NCBI RefSeq assembly: GCF_001425945.1
Contig: NZ_LMEB01000006.1
Span: 344,517 to 408,516, forward strand
Origin: Brevundimonas sp. Root1279
Lineage (GTDB): Bacteria > Pseudomonadota > Alphaproteobacteria > Caulobacterales > Caulobacteraceae
Length of the DNA stretch: 64,000 nucleotides
Direction of reading: 5' to 3'
Positions 25,404 through 33,598 of the stretch are shown here, piece by piece. Below the pieces are notes generated by a model. The model had not been told where the DNA came from. It searched no databases and saw nothing but the letters and a program-made list of their open reading frames with translations. Within the stretch, counting starts at the first letter, position 1. Each line of letters begins with the position of its first letter. Both the position numbers and the translations under genes were made by a program.

Positions 25404-26200
25404 CCCTGCCTCAGCGGCCAGCCGTGGTCGAGCGGGCCGTGGCCCTGGCCCAGGCCGGGGGCGCGGCGCAGGGCCTCGGCGACATAGGCCCAGGCCTCGG
25501 CCACCGCGATCTCGAGCGTCTGGCCCTTGGCGATGCCGGCGGCGCAGGCGCTGGCCAGGGTGCAGCCGGTGCCATGGGTGTGACGGGTGTCGATCCGCTC
25601 GCTCTCCAGCACGGTCTCGCCGTGGGGGGTGATCAGCAGGTCGATGACCATGTCGCCCGGGACGTGGCCGCCCTTCATCAGCACCGCGCGAGCGCCCAGT
25701 TCGAGCAGGGCCTCGCCGGCGCGGCGTTGGCCGTCGAGGTCGGCGACCGGCAGGCCGGTCAGGGCCTCGGCCTCGGGGGCGTTGGGGGTCAGCAGCAGGG
25801 CGCGTGGGATCATCAGGCTGCGCACGGCCTGGACCGCCTCGTCGGGCAGCAGCGGATGACCGCCCTTGGCCACCATGACCGGGTCGACCACAGCCGGGGC
25901 GGTCGTACTGTCGAGGATGGCGGCGACCCGTTCGACCACCTCGGTCGAGCCGAGCATGCCGGTCTTGATCGCGTCGGCGCCGATGTCATCGAGCACGGCC
26001 CGCGCCTGGGCCTCGATGACGTCGAGCGGCACCGGATGCACGCCGTGAACGCCGAGGGTGTTCTGCACCGTGATCGCCGTGATCGCCGTGGCCGCATAGC
26101 CCCCGAGCATGGTCACGGCCTTGATGTCGGCCTGGATTCCGGCCCCGCCGCCCGAGTCCGAGCCGGCGATGATCAGCACGCGTCCGAGGGGGGAGGTCAT
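25400..26200 (-). CDS. thiD: Hydroxymethylpyrimidine / phosphomethylpyrimidine kinase
   Basis: 266 residues. A ribokinase-fold enzyme phosphorylating HMP and HMP-P to HMP-PP for thiamine synthesis. Signatures are GSDSGGGAGIQADIKA (about 11-26), GGYAATAITAITVQNT, DPVMVAKGGHPLL (about 105-117) and the anion-hole motif HGTGCTLASA (about 208-217), whose Asp-equivalent region is the catalytic site. The start MTSPLGRVLII at 26200 has GGGGGGA upstream; 12 extra in-frame codons are possible. No TPP riboswitch was recognised upstream, and no other thi gene is close. Confidence 0.95.
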   Translation of the reverse strand: MTSPLGRVLIIAGSDSGGGAGIQADIKAVTMLGGYAATAITAITVQNTLGVHGVHPVPLDVIEAQARAVLDDIGADAIKTGMLGSTEVVERVAAILDSTTAPAVVDPVMVAKGGHPLLPDEAVQAVRSLMIPRALLLTPNAPEAEALTGLPVADLDGQRRAGEALLELGARAVLMKGGHVPGDMVIDLLITPHGETVLESERIDTRHTHGTGCTLASACAAGIAKGQTLEIAVAEAWAYVAEALRRAPGLGQGHGPLDHGWPLRQG

Positions 26201-26246
26201 GGCCGCCGAAATGACCCGTTCCGCCCGCTGGAGCAAGCGGGGCGCA

Positions 26247-26287
26247 TTGATATTGCCATATAGCTATATTGCTAATATAGCATATTC
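26247..26287 (+). promoter_or_regulatory. ArsR-gene promoter and operator
   Basis: An AT-rich island in 70% GC DNA. The perfect 8-bp inverted repeat GCTATATT-gct-AATATAGC (26263-26281) overlaps an extended -10 TGCTAATAT (26270-26278); a TTGATA lies at 26247. Transcription would start only a few bases before ATG 26288, and no Shine-Dalgarno sequence is present, suggesting a leaderless mRNA under autorepression. Confidence 0.6.
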
Positions 26288-26599
26288 ATGCACGCCGCCC
26301 TGCAAGCCCTCGCCGAACCCCACCGCATGGCCATCCTGTCCATGCTGGCCGACGGCGAACGCCCGGCCGGCGACTTCGTCGACGCCCTGCCCATCGCCCA
26401 GCCGACCGTGTCGAAACACCTGTCGGTGTTGCGCGAGGCCGGGTTGGTGACCGTCCGTAAGGACGCGCAGCGCCGTCTCTACAGCCTCAACCCCGCCCCC
26501 CTGGCCGAACTGGACGCCTGGCTGGCCGGTTACCGTCGCTTCTGGACGGATCGGCTCGACGCCCTGGAGGCCCATCTGGACAAGGAGTTCCCGCAATGA
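26288..26599 (+). CDS. ArsR-family transcriptional regulator
   Basis: 103 residues of one winged helix-turn-helix domain: LAEPHRMAILSMLADGER, then the recognition region IAQPTVSKHLSVLREAGLV (about 37-55) and the wing VRKDAQRRLYSLNP. No metal-binding Cys motif (ELCVCDL) is present, so it is of the SRPBCC-associated, metal-independent type. These regulators normally control the AHSA1-like gene that follows. The ATG at 26288 has no ribosome binding site and sits right behind a palindromic operator. Its stop overlaps the next start (ATGA, 26596-26599). Confidence 0.93.
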   Translation: MHAALQALAEPHRMAILSMLADGERPAGDFVDALPIAQPTVSKHLSVLREAGLVTVRKDAQRRLYSLNPAPLAELDAWLAGYRRFWTDRLDALEAHLDKEFPQ

Positions 26600-27162
26600 C
26601 CGAGACCCTGACCCCAACCTCGCCCCTTGACCGCCTCGGACCGGACGCCGGCGAAATCCGCACCGTCGAGGGCGGCTGGGAGGTGCGCTTCGAGCGCCGC
26701 CTGCGCCATTCACCCGAGCGGGTCTGGAGGGCCCTGACCACCGGCGCGGGCCTGGCCTGCTGGCTGGCCGAGGCCGAGATCGACCTGGTCCCGGGCGGCC
26801 GCATGGAGCTCAACTTCCGCCAGCCGGACCACGAGTTCATGCCCGACACGCCGGACAGGCGCCGCCAGTCCAACGAGGTGCTGACGGTCCGTCCCTACAG
26901 CCGGTTCGAGCACACCTTCGGGAGCAATCCGGAGTCCGTCGTCTCCTGGCGGCTCGAGCCCGACGGCGACGGGACGCATCTGGTGCTGCTGCACAAGCTG
27001 CCTGAGTCCTGGGCCGGCGGCCGTAAGAACGTGCTCAGCGGCTGGCACCACCATATGGAAGGGCTGGAGGACGCCATCCACGGCGTGCGCCACCCGTGGG
27101 AATGGGACCGCTGGTTCGCCCTGCGCGACGCCTATGTGGCGCGCGACGAGGATCTCGCGTGA
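26596..27162 (+). CDS. SRPBCC / AHSA1-like protein 1
   Basis: 188 residues. START/Bet v1-like fold: VRFERRLRHSPERVWRALT opens the domain near residue 30, followed by WLAEAEIDLVPGGRMEL and a C-terminal helix GWHHHMEGLEDAI. The family binds hydrophobic ligands or contacts Hsp90-type chaperones; no specific ligand can be read. The N-terminus is about 25 residues longer than in the next two paralogues. It is coupled to the ArsR gene by ATGA and to the next SRPBCC gene by GTGA, so all four genes form one operon. Confidence 0.9.
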   Translation: MTETLTPTSPLDRLGPDAGEIRTVEGGWEVRFERRLRHSPERVWRALTTGAGLACWLAEAEIDLVPGGRMELNFRQPDHEFMPDTPDRRRQSNEVLTVRPYSRFEHTFGSNPESVVSWRLEPDGDGTHLVLLHKLPESWAGGRKNVLSGWHHHMEGLEDAIHGVRHPWEWDRWFALRDAYVARDEDLA

Positions 27163-27635
27163 CGTCGCCGGTCGCCTCGGCCGGCATGCTGATCCGCCGG
27201 TCGAACGACGAAGTCTTCGAGGCCTTCATCGACCCGGCGATCACCTGCCGCTTCTGGTTCAGCCGCGGCTCGGGCCGGCTGGCGCCAGGAGCGGAGGTGC
27301 GCTGGGACTGGGACATGTACGGCGTCGGCACGGACGTGAAGGTCAAGGCGATCGAGCCCGGCCGTCGCATCCTGATCGACTGGGACAACCGCTCGAATCC
27401 GACCGAGGTCGAGTGGCGCTTCGAGCCGCGCGGCGAGCATACGTTCGTGACCGTCGAGAACCGCGGCTTCCACGGGACGGCGGACGAGCAGGTCGCCACG
27501 GCGCTGGACTCGACCGGCGGCTTCGCCCTGGTCCTGGCCGGGGCCAAGATCTGGCTGGAGCACGGCCTCGACCCGCGCTTCGTGCCCGACCGCCATCCCG
27601 ACCACCACGTCCCCGGCTGGAAGGACCCGGCATGA
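27159..27635 (+). CDS. SRPBCC / AHSA1-like protein 2
   Basis: 158 residues of the same fold: MLIRRSNDEVFEAFIDPAIT near residue 10, FWFSRGSGRL, the strand pair VRWDWDMYGVGTDVKVKAIE and the end GAKIWLEHG. The start is GTG at 27159, overlapping the previous stop (GTGA); no ATG gives the full fold. It resembles the group annotated as activator of Hsp90 ATPase or polyketide-cyclase-like proteins. Function is unknown; sequence divergence from its two neighbours suggests old duplications with different ligands. Confidence 0.9.
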   Translation: MTSPVASAGMLIRRSNDEVFEAFIDPAITCRFWFSRGSGRLAPGAEVRWDWDMYGVGTDVKVKAIEPGRRILIDWDNRSNPTEVEWRFEPRGEHTFVTVENRGFHGTADEQVATALDSTGGFALVLAGAKIWLEHGLDPRFVPDRHPDHHVPGWKDPA

Positions 27636-28054
27636 CCGTCGAAGTCCGCGTCGAGAAGCGCTTCCGCCATCCGCGCGAACGGGTGTTCGACGCCTTCCTC
27701 GATCCGACCCGCGTCGGCGAATGGCTTTTCCATACCCCTGCTGGCGTGATGGAGCGAACCGACTACGACCCCCGCCTCGGCGGCGCCTTCGCCATCTTCG
27801 AGAGGCGGGGGGAAGACCTGGCGCGCCATTTCGGCCGGTTCGTGGAAATCGAACGCCCGGCGCGGATCGTCTTCGACTTCTGGGTCGACGAGGCTCCCGA
27901 AGCGCCGACACGCGTGACCGTGACCTTCGAGCCCGACGGCGCCGGGTGTGTCGTGGTCCTGTCTCACGACCTGGCCCCGGCCTGGGCCGCCTACGCGGAC
28001 CGCTCGGCCGCCGGCTGGACCATGATCCTCGACAGCCTCGAACGGACGATCTGA
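27632..28054 (+). CDS. SRPBCC / AHSA1-like protein 3
   Basis: 140 residues, a minimal SRPBCC domain: VEVRVEKRFRHPRERVFDAF at the start, GEWLFHTP, the strand GAFAIFERRGEDLARHFG, FEPDGAGCVVVLSHDL and the C-terminal helix GWTMILDSLE. Start ATG overlaps the previous stop (ATGA, 27632-27635). It ends the ArsR - SRPBCC x3 operon; the NADH dehydrogenase gene begins 57 bases later with its own ribosome binding site. Ligand and role are unknown. Confidence 0.9.
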   Translation: MTVEVRVEKRFRHPRERVFDAFLDPTRVGEWLFHTPAGVMERTDYDPRLGGAFAIFERRGEDLARHFGRFVEIERPARIVFDFWVDEAPEAPTRVTVTFEPDGAGCVVVLSHDLAPAWAAYADRSAAGWTMILDSLERTI

Positions 28055-28111
28055 CCGCGCATTCCGGCCCGCACATCCCTATTTGGGGTGGAAGCGAGAC
28101 AGGAGCCGTCA

Positions 28112-29356
28112 ATGGCGCGCAGGACTGTGGTGATCGTGGGAGCCGGCTTCGGAGGCCTGGCCGCCGCCAAGGCGCTGAAGCACGCCAACGTAGACGTGGT
28201 GCTGATCGACCGCACCAACCACCACCTGTTCCAGCCCTTGCTCTACCAGGTCGCCACCGCCGCCCTGTCCCCGGCCGACATCGCCACGGCGAGCCGCACC
28301 CTGCTGCGAGGGCAGGCCAACGCCACCGTCCTGATGGGCGAGGTGGTCGCGGTCGATGCGGCGGCCAAGGTCGTGCGTTGCGCCGACGGAAAGGCCATCG
28401 CCTACGACTGGCTGATCCTGGCCACCGGCGCCGCCTACAGCTTCTTCGGCCACCCCGAGTGGGCCCAGGAGGCGCAGGTGCTGAAGACGCTGGACGACGC
28501 GCTGGACATCCGCGCCCGCCTGCTGGGCGCCTTCGAGCGGGCAGAGCTGTCCGGCGATCCCGCAGAGGCGCGCAAGCTGACCACCTTCGTGGTCGTCGGC
28601 GCCGGGCCGACCGGGGTCGAGACCGCCGGCACCATCGCCGAAATGGCGCGCATGACCCTGCGCCGCGACTTCCGCCGCATCGATCCGACCCAGGCGCGGG
28701 TCATCCTGTTCGAGGCCGGGCCGCGGGTGCTGGGCGCCTTCACCGAGCCGCTGTCGGCCTACGCCAAGAAGGCGCTGGAGGAGCTGGGCGTCGATGTCCG
28801 AACCGACACGATGGTCGAGCAGATCTCCGACGGCGTTGTGCAGGCCGGCGGCGAGATCATCGAGGCCGGGGCGGTGCTGTGGAGCGCCGGCGTCGCCGCC
28901 CGTCCGGCCGCCGCCTGGCTCGGCGCCGAGGCGGCGCGCAACGGGGCCGTGGTGGTGGGCCCGGACTGCGCGGTGGCGGGGGTCGAGAACGTCTTCGCCA
29001 TCGGCGACGTGGCCAGCTACGCCATGAACGGCGCGCCCCTGCCCGGCCTGGCGCCCGTGGCCAAGCAGCAGGGCGACTGGGTCGGCAGGCTGATCCGGGC
29101 GCGGCTGGAGGGCCGGCCCGACCCGGTCCCGTTCCGCTACAAGGACTGGGGCACGATGGCGGTGATCGGCCGCTCGCGGGCCGTGGCCATGCTGGGCGGC
29201 CTGCGCATGACCGGCCTCCTCGCCTGGCTGGCCTGGTCGATGGTCCACCTGATGCTGCTGATCGACTTCCGCAGCCGGCTGATCGTCTACGTCAACTGGA
29301 CCTGGGCCTGGTTCACCAAAGGCCGCGGCGCGCGCCTGCTCACCCGGCTGCCGTGA
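28112..29356 (+). CDS. ndh: Type II NADH dehydrogenase (NDH-2)
   Basis: 414 residues. A single-subunit, non-proton-pumping NADH:quinone oxidoreductase at the inner face of the membrane. FAD-binding motif VVIVGAGFGGLAAAKAL (about 6-22), quinone-site-like HHLFQPLLYQVAT (about 41-53), NADH-binding VVVGAGPTGVETAG (about 161-174), second FAD contact NVFAIGDVA (about 294-302), and C-terminal hydrophobic helices (about 363-395) for membrane attachment. The start at 28112 has GGAG about 7 bases upstream. The last 17 bases overlap the end of the convergent folP. Confidence 0.93.
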   Translation: MARRTVVIVGAGFGGLAAAKALKHANVDVVLIDRTNHHLFQPLLYQVATAALSPADIATASRTLLRGQANATVLMGEVVAVDAAAKVVRCADGKAIAYDWLILATGAAYSFFGHPEWAQEAQVLKTLDDALDIRARLLGAFERAELSGDPAEARKLTTFVVVGAGPTGVETAGTIAEMARMTLRRDFRRIDPTQARVILFEAGPRVLGAFTEPLSAYAKKALEELGVDVRTDTMVEQISDGVVQAGGEIIEAGAVLWSAGVAARPAAAWLGAEAARNGAVVVGPDCAVAGVENVFAIGDVASYAMNGAPLPGLAPVAKQQGDWVGRLIRARLEGRPDPVPFRYKDWGTMAVIGRSRAVAMLGGLRMTGLLAWLAWSMVHLMLLIDFRSRLIVYVNWTWAWFTKGRGARLLTRLP

Positions 29357-30143
29357 CCGCCGCCTGCACCGCCAGGGCCTGAACGGTCTCGCGCACGTCG
29401 TGGACGCGGATGACGCCTGCCCCACGACGCGCCGCCTCCAGCGCCAGGGCGAGCGAGCCGCCGAGCCGGTCGCCGGAGTCGAAGGCCGTCGCATCGACGG
29501 CGGCGACCAGCCGCTTGCGGCTGGCCCCGTAGAGCACGCGGAAGCCGGTCGCGGCCAGCCGATCAAGGTGCGCGGTCAGCGCCAGGTTGTGGGCCGGCGT
29601 CTTGCCGAAGCCGATGCCCGGATCCAGCCAGATGCGCTCGCGCGCCACCCCCGCGACCATGGCCATCTCCGCGCGGGCCAACAGCCAGCGGGTGACCTCG
29701 GCCACCACGTCGTCATAGCGGGGGTTGGCCTGCATGGTGCGCGGCTCGCCCTTCATGTGCATCAGCACCACGTCGCAGCCGAGTTCGGCGGCGGTTTCGG
29801 GCGCGTCATGTGAACCGCCGAGGGCGGCCACGTCGTTCCAGATCGTCGCCCCGGCGGCGACGGCGGCGCGGGCCACCTCGGCCTTCATGGTGTCGATGCT
29901 GATCGGGCCGGGCCAATGGGCGCGCAGGCCCTCGATCACCGGGACGACGCGGGCGATCTCGTCCGCGGCCGAGACCGGCTCGGCGCCCGGGCGAGTGCTT
30001 TCGCCGCCGATGTCGAGGATGTCGGCCCCCTCGCCCACCAGCCGGATGCCGTGAGCCACCGCCGCGTCGACGTCGGATAGCCGGCCGCCGTCGGAGAAGC
30101 TGTCCGGCGTGACGTTGACGATGCCCATGACGCGAGGTCGCAC
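29340..30143 (-). CDS. folP: Dihydropteroate synthase
   Basis: 267 residues, a TIM-barrel enzyme joining p-aminobenzoate and dihydropterin pyrophosphate in folate synthesis. Signatures: NVTPDSFSDGGRL (about 9-21), DIGGESTRPGA (about 42-52), the pterin-site Asp in ISIDTMKAEVA and NDVAALGG, and the Lys in YGASRKRLV (about 207-215). The start is GTG at 30143 with AGGAG about 7 bases upstream. In many bacteria folP follows ftsH; here 3.5 kb of other genes lies between them. Its 3' end overlaps ndh by 17 bases on the opposite strand. Confidence 0.95.
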   Translation of the reverse strand: MRPRVMGIVNVTPDSFSDGGRLSDVDAAVAHGIRLVGEGADILDIGGESTRPGAEPVSAADEIARVVPVIEGLRAHWPGPISIDTMKAEVARAAVAAGATIWNDVAALGGSHDAPETAAELGCDVVLMHMKGEPRTMQANPRYDDVVAEVTRWLLARAEMAMVAGVARERIWLDPGIGFGKTPAHNLALTAHLDRLAATGFRVLYGASRKRLVAAVDATAFDSGDRLGGSLALALEAARRGAGVIRVHDVRETVQALAVQAAVTAAG

Positions 30144-30384
30144 GCGGTGCTCCTGACGGGCCGATGATTTGACTTCCGCCGAGGCCCGGCCCAGCTTTCA
30201 GCCGTCATGAACCGGTTGGTCAACCTCGCACGCAAGTGCAATCACGCGGGACGCCTCGTCGCAGGAGGCTGACCCGGGGCGACGGCGCGCATGCCCGACG
30301 TCCCGGGCGCGACGTGCTTTTCCCTATTCCCTGATCCCATTCGGCCCGACCCGCTGTGGCGGCGCGCGGCCGTGCGAGACTGTC

Positions 30385-30810
30385 ATGACCCTGTACGAAA
30401 CCACGCCCGCCCTGCAGGCGGACTTGCCTGAGATCTATCTCGACCCCGCCGACCACGAGGCCCTGTCACGGCTGATCGGGAACCACGACGGCGTCGCCGC
30501 CACCGCCCTGCTGCGCCATGAGCTGGATCGGGCGACGCTATGCGAGGGCCGCGATCTGCCCGGCGACGCGGTGGGCCTCAACCGCTGGGTCCACTATGTC
30601 GACGACCGCCACGTCTCGTCGCTGCGGCGGGTGCGGCTGGTGCTGCCTTGGGAGGCCGACATCGACGCCGGCTGCATTTCGGTGCTGTCGCACGTCGGAG
30701 CCGGGCTGATCGGCCTGCGCGAGGGCCAGGCCATCGACTGGCCGGATCCGGCCGGTTCGCTGCGGCGGCTGACGCCGGTGCTCGTCGAGGACCCGGAAGA
30801 CCTGGTCTAG
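30385..30810 (+). CDS. Rnk / GreA-GreB C-terminal domain family protein
   Basis: 141 residues. The C-terminal half (about 70-141) has the FKBP-like GreA/GreB_C pattern: LRRVRLVLPWEADIDAG, ISVLSHVGAGLIGL, REGQAIDWPDP and the closing LRRLTPVLVED. The N-terminal half is helical but lacks a long acidic coiled coil, as in Rnk (regulator of nucleoside diphosphate kinase), which binds RNA polymerase near the secondary channel. The role is inferred from the fold. It is divergent from folP across 241 bases and tail-to-tail with the winged-helix regulator. Confidence 0.82.
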   Translation: MTLYETTPALQADLPEIYLDPADHEALSRLIGNHDGVAATALLRHELDRATLCEGRDLPGDAVGLNRWVHYVDDRHVSSLRRVRLVLPWEADIDAGCISVLSHVGAGLIGLREGQAIDWPDPAGSLRRLTPVLVEDPEDLV

Positions 30811-30811
30811 G

Positions 30812-31114
30812 TCAGCCCTTGCCCCCGATCAGGCTGCCGATGGCCTCAAGATAGGCGGCGAAGGCGCGGCGGCCTTCGGGGGTGATCGAGGCCTGGGTCA
30901 GGGGCTTGCTGTCCTTGAAGCTCTTCTCGATCGAGACATAGCCTGCTTCCTCGAGCTTCTTCAGGTGCACCGAAAGATTGCCCTGGGTGGCCTCCAGGAC
31001 GGTCTTCAGCTCGGTGAAGTCGGCGGTCTCGACGTCGGCCAGATAGACCATGATCCCCAGCCGCATGCGGCCGTGGATGACGTCGTCGATCCGTCCGAGA
31101 TCGGCCAGTCCCAT
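30812..31114 (-). CDS. Winged-helix transcriptional regulator (HTH_34 / MarR-like)
   Basis: 100 residues of one winged-helix domain: VIHGRMRLGIMVYLADVETADF, the recognition helix region TQGNLSVHLKKLEEAGYV (about 43-60) and the wing SFKDSKPLTQASITPEGR. This small family is usually encoded beside a membrane protein, as here: the gene at 31118 lies 3 bases upstream in the same operon. It probably controls its own operon and perhaps the neighbouring acyltransferase gene, which has a near-perfect palindrome in front (33118-33144). No ligand-binding part is visible. Confidence 0.9.
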   Translation of the reverse strand: MGLADLGRIDDVIHGRMRLGIMVYLADVETADFTELKTVLEATQGNLSVHLKKLEEAGYVSIEKSFKDSKPLTQASITPEGRRAFAAYLEAIGSLIGGKG

Positions 31115-31117
31115 GGG

Positions 31118-31774
31118 TCAGGCCGCCTTCCGGGCCCGGAGCGCGCCGCGCAGCATGATCCAGCCAGGAAGGGCGAACAGGCCGAACAGCGCCAGGGTGC
31201 AGACCATGAGATAGGCCGCGGGCTCGCGCACCAGCAGGCCCAGCGCCACCGCGGTCAGCCAGCCGCCCAGCGACATGAACAACATCCACAGCTTCTTGCG
31301 CAGCGACCAGGCGACGAACCAGGCCGCCGACTGCAGGGCGAAGATGATTGCGGGATAGTAGAGCCAGACGGCGAAGTCGTTGTCTCGCGCCGAGCCCACC
31401 CCGAAAATGATGATGACCGCCAGATTGCACATGCCTGTGGCGCTGAAGGCGGCGTTCATGGTGCGGGTGACCATGGCCCCGCGGGCGGCGCCGCCGACCT
31501 TCCGGTCCTCGAGAATGGCCCAGGTCATCACCACCAGGAAGGCGACGGTCACGCCGACCACGAAGGCCAGGCTGGCCGGGCCCGACCAACGGATCACGCC
31601 GACGATCTGACCCACATGGAACAGGCACTGCAGGCCGTAGAGCAGGCCGCCGGCGAGGTAGAGGGCGCCCATGGTGAGCATGCCCTTGCCGCTGTCGCCG
31701 CCGCCGCCTTCGACGATCGAGCGAAGGTAGGCGAGGTCCTGCTCGGCGGACGGGGGACGGGACTTAGTCGGCAT
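31118..31774 (-). CDS. Membrane protein co-encoded with winged-helix regulator
   Basis: 218 residues. A short cytosolic head (SAEQDLAYLRSIVEGG, about residues 9-24) is followed by about six hydrophobic segments (about 32-50, 62-83, 103-125, 132-150, 160-178, 185-203). The combination of this head with a small winged-helix partner recurs in alphaproteobacteria and may be a regulator/membrane-sensor pair, but I know of no established function. The start at 31774 has GGAGA about 8 bases upstream; the long in-frame extension is not supported. Confidence 0.8.
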   Translation of the reverse strand: MPTKSRPPSAEQDLAYLRSIVEGGGGDSGKGMLTMGALYLAGGLLYGLQCLFHVGQIVGVIRWSGPASLAFVVGVTVAFLVVMTWAILEDRKVGGAARGAMVTRTMNAAFSATGMCNLAVIIIFGVGSARDNDFAVWLYYPAIIFALQSAAWFVAWSLRKKLWMLFMSLGGWLTAVALGLLVREPAAYLMVCTLALFGLFALPGWIMLRGALRARKAA

Positions 31775-31790
31775 GGGTGAGTCTCCGGGA

Positions 31791-31818
31791 CCGGCTCGTC
31801 CGTGGGTGGACGAGCCGG
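31791..31818 (-). terminator. GC hairpin between acyltransferase and downstream membrane protein gene
   Basis: Perfect 11-bp stem (31791-31801 and 31808-31818) with 6-base loop, 14 bases after the acyltransferase stop. The tail TCCCGG has no T run, and the ribosome binding site of the next gene follows directly, so it may be a partial terminator or an mRNA end-stabilising structure. Confidence 0.5.
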
Positions 31819-31832
31819 CTTGGCTTGGCAAG

Positions 31833-33080
31833 TTATTCAGCGGGGACGGCGGCGGCGGCCGCGGGGGCCTTGCGCCAGGGGATGCGGCGGCCGTTGAGGC
31901 CCTTGCCGATGAAGGTGTGCCGGACCAGCAGTTCGTAGGTGATCAGGGCGACAGCCATCACCGAGGCGACGACGACGCTCATCTTGACCCACCAGGCCCA
32001 GGGGGCGTCCAGCAGCAGCACCTGGGCGACCAGGACCAGCGGCAGGTGGACGATATAGACCCAGTAGGAGGCGTCGGCGAGGTAGCGACGCACGGCGCTG
32101 TAGCCGGACATGAAGCGCAGCGACAGGGCGATGACGGCGAAGGTCGAGGCAAACGCAGCGAAGGCGTAGACGCAGGCCGCGAAAGCCTTGGTCGACGGAT
32201 CGGTCATCGGCTCGAGCACCGGGACCGGGCCGCCGGCGACGGCCATGGCCCCCGCCCCGGCGCCGAGGGCGACGACGGTGAACATCGGCCACAGACGCTC
32301 GATCCGGCCCAGCAAGTCACGCCGGCGGTCGAGCAGGAAGCCGATCGTGAAGGCCGTGCCGAAGGCGGTCAGGGCGGTGAAGTTCGGGACCAGGCCGTAG
32401 TCCGGCGTGGGGATGCCGAAGAAGGCGATCCAGTTGGGCGTGAACCAGAAGGCGACGGCCAGGGGCGCGCCGATCAGGGCTGGGCTCCACGGGCCGATCA
32501 GCGCGCCGGTCAGGCGGTCGACCATCCGGCCCCAGGCGCCGTTGCGGTCCAGCAGGGCGAAGGGCGCGCGCAGGATCAATATGCCCGTGTAGAGGATCAG
32601 CAGCATCCACAGGAACCAAAGGTGGGTCAGCGGCAGGTTCTGCAGCGTCAGCGGCGGCGGCGGCGGAGCGTCAGCGGGCAGGCTGCCGCCGTTGTTGATG
32701 GCGGCCATCCAGATCATCACGGCGACGATGGAGGGGAAGATCACCCACCAGAGGCCGAACAGCGGGCTGGCGATGCGGGCTAGGCGGTCCTTGATCAAGC
32801 CCCCCGGGCCCTTGCGGCTCAGCATCATGTGGCCGAACAGGCCGGCCAGCAGGAAGAAGGTGGTCATCCGGAACAGGTGGATGACGAACAGGATGCCGCT
32901 GGCGACCGGCGAGCCGGCGGTATCTGGCACGATCCACAGCGGGAATGGGAAGTAGGCGAGGCTGGCGTGCAGGACGACGCCGAGCAGCAGGGCGCCGCCG
33001 CGCAGGGCGTCGAGGCCGTGAAGGCGCTCGCCAAGGCGCTCGGATGAGTGGTCGGAAGCGGAAAGCGTGTGCGGGGACAT
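31833..33080 (-). CDS. Acyltransferase-3 family membrane protein (OpgC/MdoC-like)
   Basis: 415 residues with about 10-11 membrane spans. The N-terminal LHGLDALRGGALLLGVVLHAS has the Arg and His typical of acyltransferase-3 proteins, and HLFRMTTFFLLAGLFGHMM follows near residue 68. These enzymes move acyl or succinyl groups from the cytosol to extracytoplasmic glycans; the closest relatives in layout are glucan-modifying OpgC proteins. The substrate is unknown. GGAGGAGAACC precedes the ATG. A 27-base near-perfect palindrome at 33118-33144 lies in the promoter region, indicating specific repression. Confidence 0.88.
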   Translation of the reverse strand: MSPHTLSASDHSSERLGERLHGLDALRGGALLLGVVLHASLAYFPFPLWIVPDTAGSPVASGILFVIHLFRMTTFFLLAGLFGHMMLSRKGPGGLIKDRLARIASPLFGLWWVIFPSIVAVMIWMAAINNGGSLPADAPPPPPLTLQNLPLTHLWFLWMLLILYTGILILRAPFALLDRNGAWGRMVDRLTGALIGPWSPALIGAPLAVAFWFTPNWIAFFGIPTPDYGLVPNFTALTAFGTAFTIGFLLDRRRDLLGRIERLWPMFTVVALGAGAGAMAVAGGPVPVLEPMTDPSTKAFAACVYAFAAFASTFAVIALSLRFMSGYSAVRRYLADASYWVYIVHLPLVLVAQVLLLDAPWAWWVKMSVVVASVMAVALITYELLVRHTFIGKGLNGRRIPWRKAPAAAAAVPAE

Positions 33081-33117
33081 GGCGGTTCTCCTCCTGTCTG
33101 CGAAAGCGATATACGCC

Positions 33118-33144
33118 AGACTTGTTTGTAATGCAAACTAGTCT
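33118..33144. promoter_or_regulatory. Near-perfect palindromic operator upstream of the acyltransferase gene
   Basis: AGACTTGTTTG-taatg-CAAACTAGTCT: 11-base arms with one mismatch around a 5-base centre, the core GTTTGTAATGCAAAC being exact at its ends. It lies 38-64 bases before the acyltransferase start and 71 bases before the plus-strand gene at 33215, so a dimeric repressor could act on both. Confidence 0.6.
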
Positions 33145-33214
33145 GTCAGCACATCGCCATGAGAAGGAACCTTCGCGGCTGAAATCGATTCTCACGCGTC
33201 AGCCGCGAGTGCGC

Positions 33215-33580
33215 ATGCAGTACGAAAACACGTTCGATGAAGGCGTCCCGCGGCCCGAAAAGGCCGAGTTGGAAGCCAAGGTCCTGGCGGCCGAGCGCGT
33301 CGCGCTGGAAGCAGTGCGGGCGTCCATTCCGCTGGCGAGCGCCTTCCACTTCGGCGCCTACCATATCGATCCCCAGCACATGGCCTTCTGGATCATGACC
33401 GAGACGGACGCGGAGCGGGACGCCGTCCTGGCCGAGGGCGTCGCCGACTCGGTCTTCCGCAAGGCGTTGGGCGAGCAGGGCTATCCCCGCAAGGCGATCC
33501 CCCTCATCGCCGTCACCGCCGAGTCGCAGGAAACCGTCGATCGCGACTTCGGCGGCAACTGGTGGCACGCGGTCAAATAA
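33215..33580 (+). CDS. Conserved hypothetical protein
   Basis: 121 residues, cytosolic, with no signal or membrane segment. It is helical at the N-terminus (EKAELEAKVLAAERVALEAV) followed by an alpha/beta part with FHFGAYHIDPQHMAFWIMTE and a Trp-rich end (GGNWWHAVK). The start at 33215 has no good ribosome binding site; an in-frame ATG at 33131 (inside the palindrome) would add 28 residues. It is divergent from the acyltransferase gene and convergent with ftsH, with a bidirectional terminator between. Family not recognised. Confidence 0.72.
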   Translation: MQYENTFDEGVPRPEKAELEAKVLAAERVALEAVRASIPLASAFHFGAYHIDPQHMAFWIMTETDAERDAVLAEGVADSVFRKALGEQGYPRKAIPLIAVTAESQETVDRDFGGNWWHAVK

Positions 33581-33598
33581 CCCCCGACCAGACGTGAA

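Noticed and set aside
25400..26287. TPP riboswitch before thiD
   Set aside because: The only upstream space is 26201-26287 and none of the conserved TPP aptamer elements was seen there.
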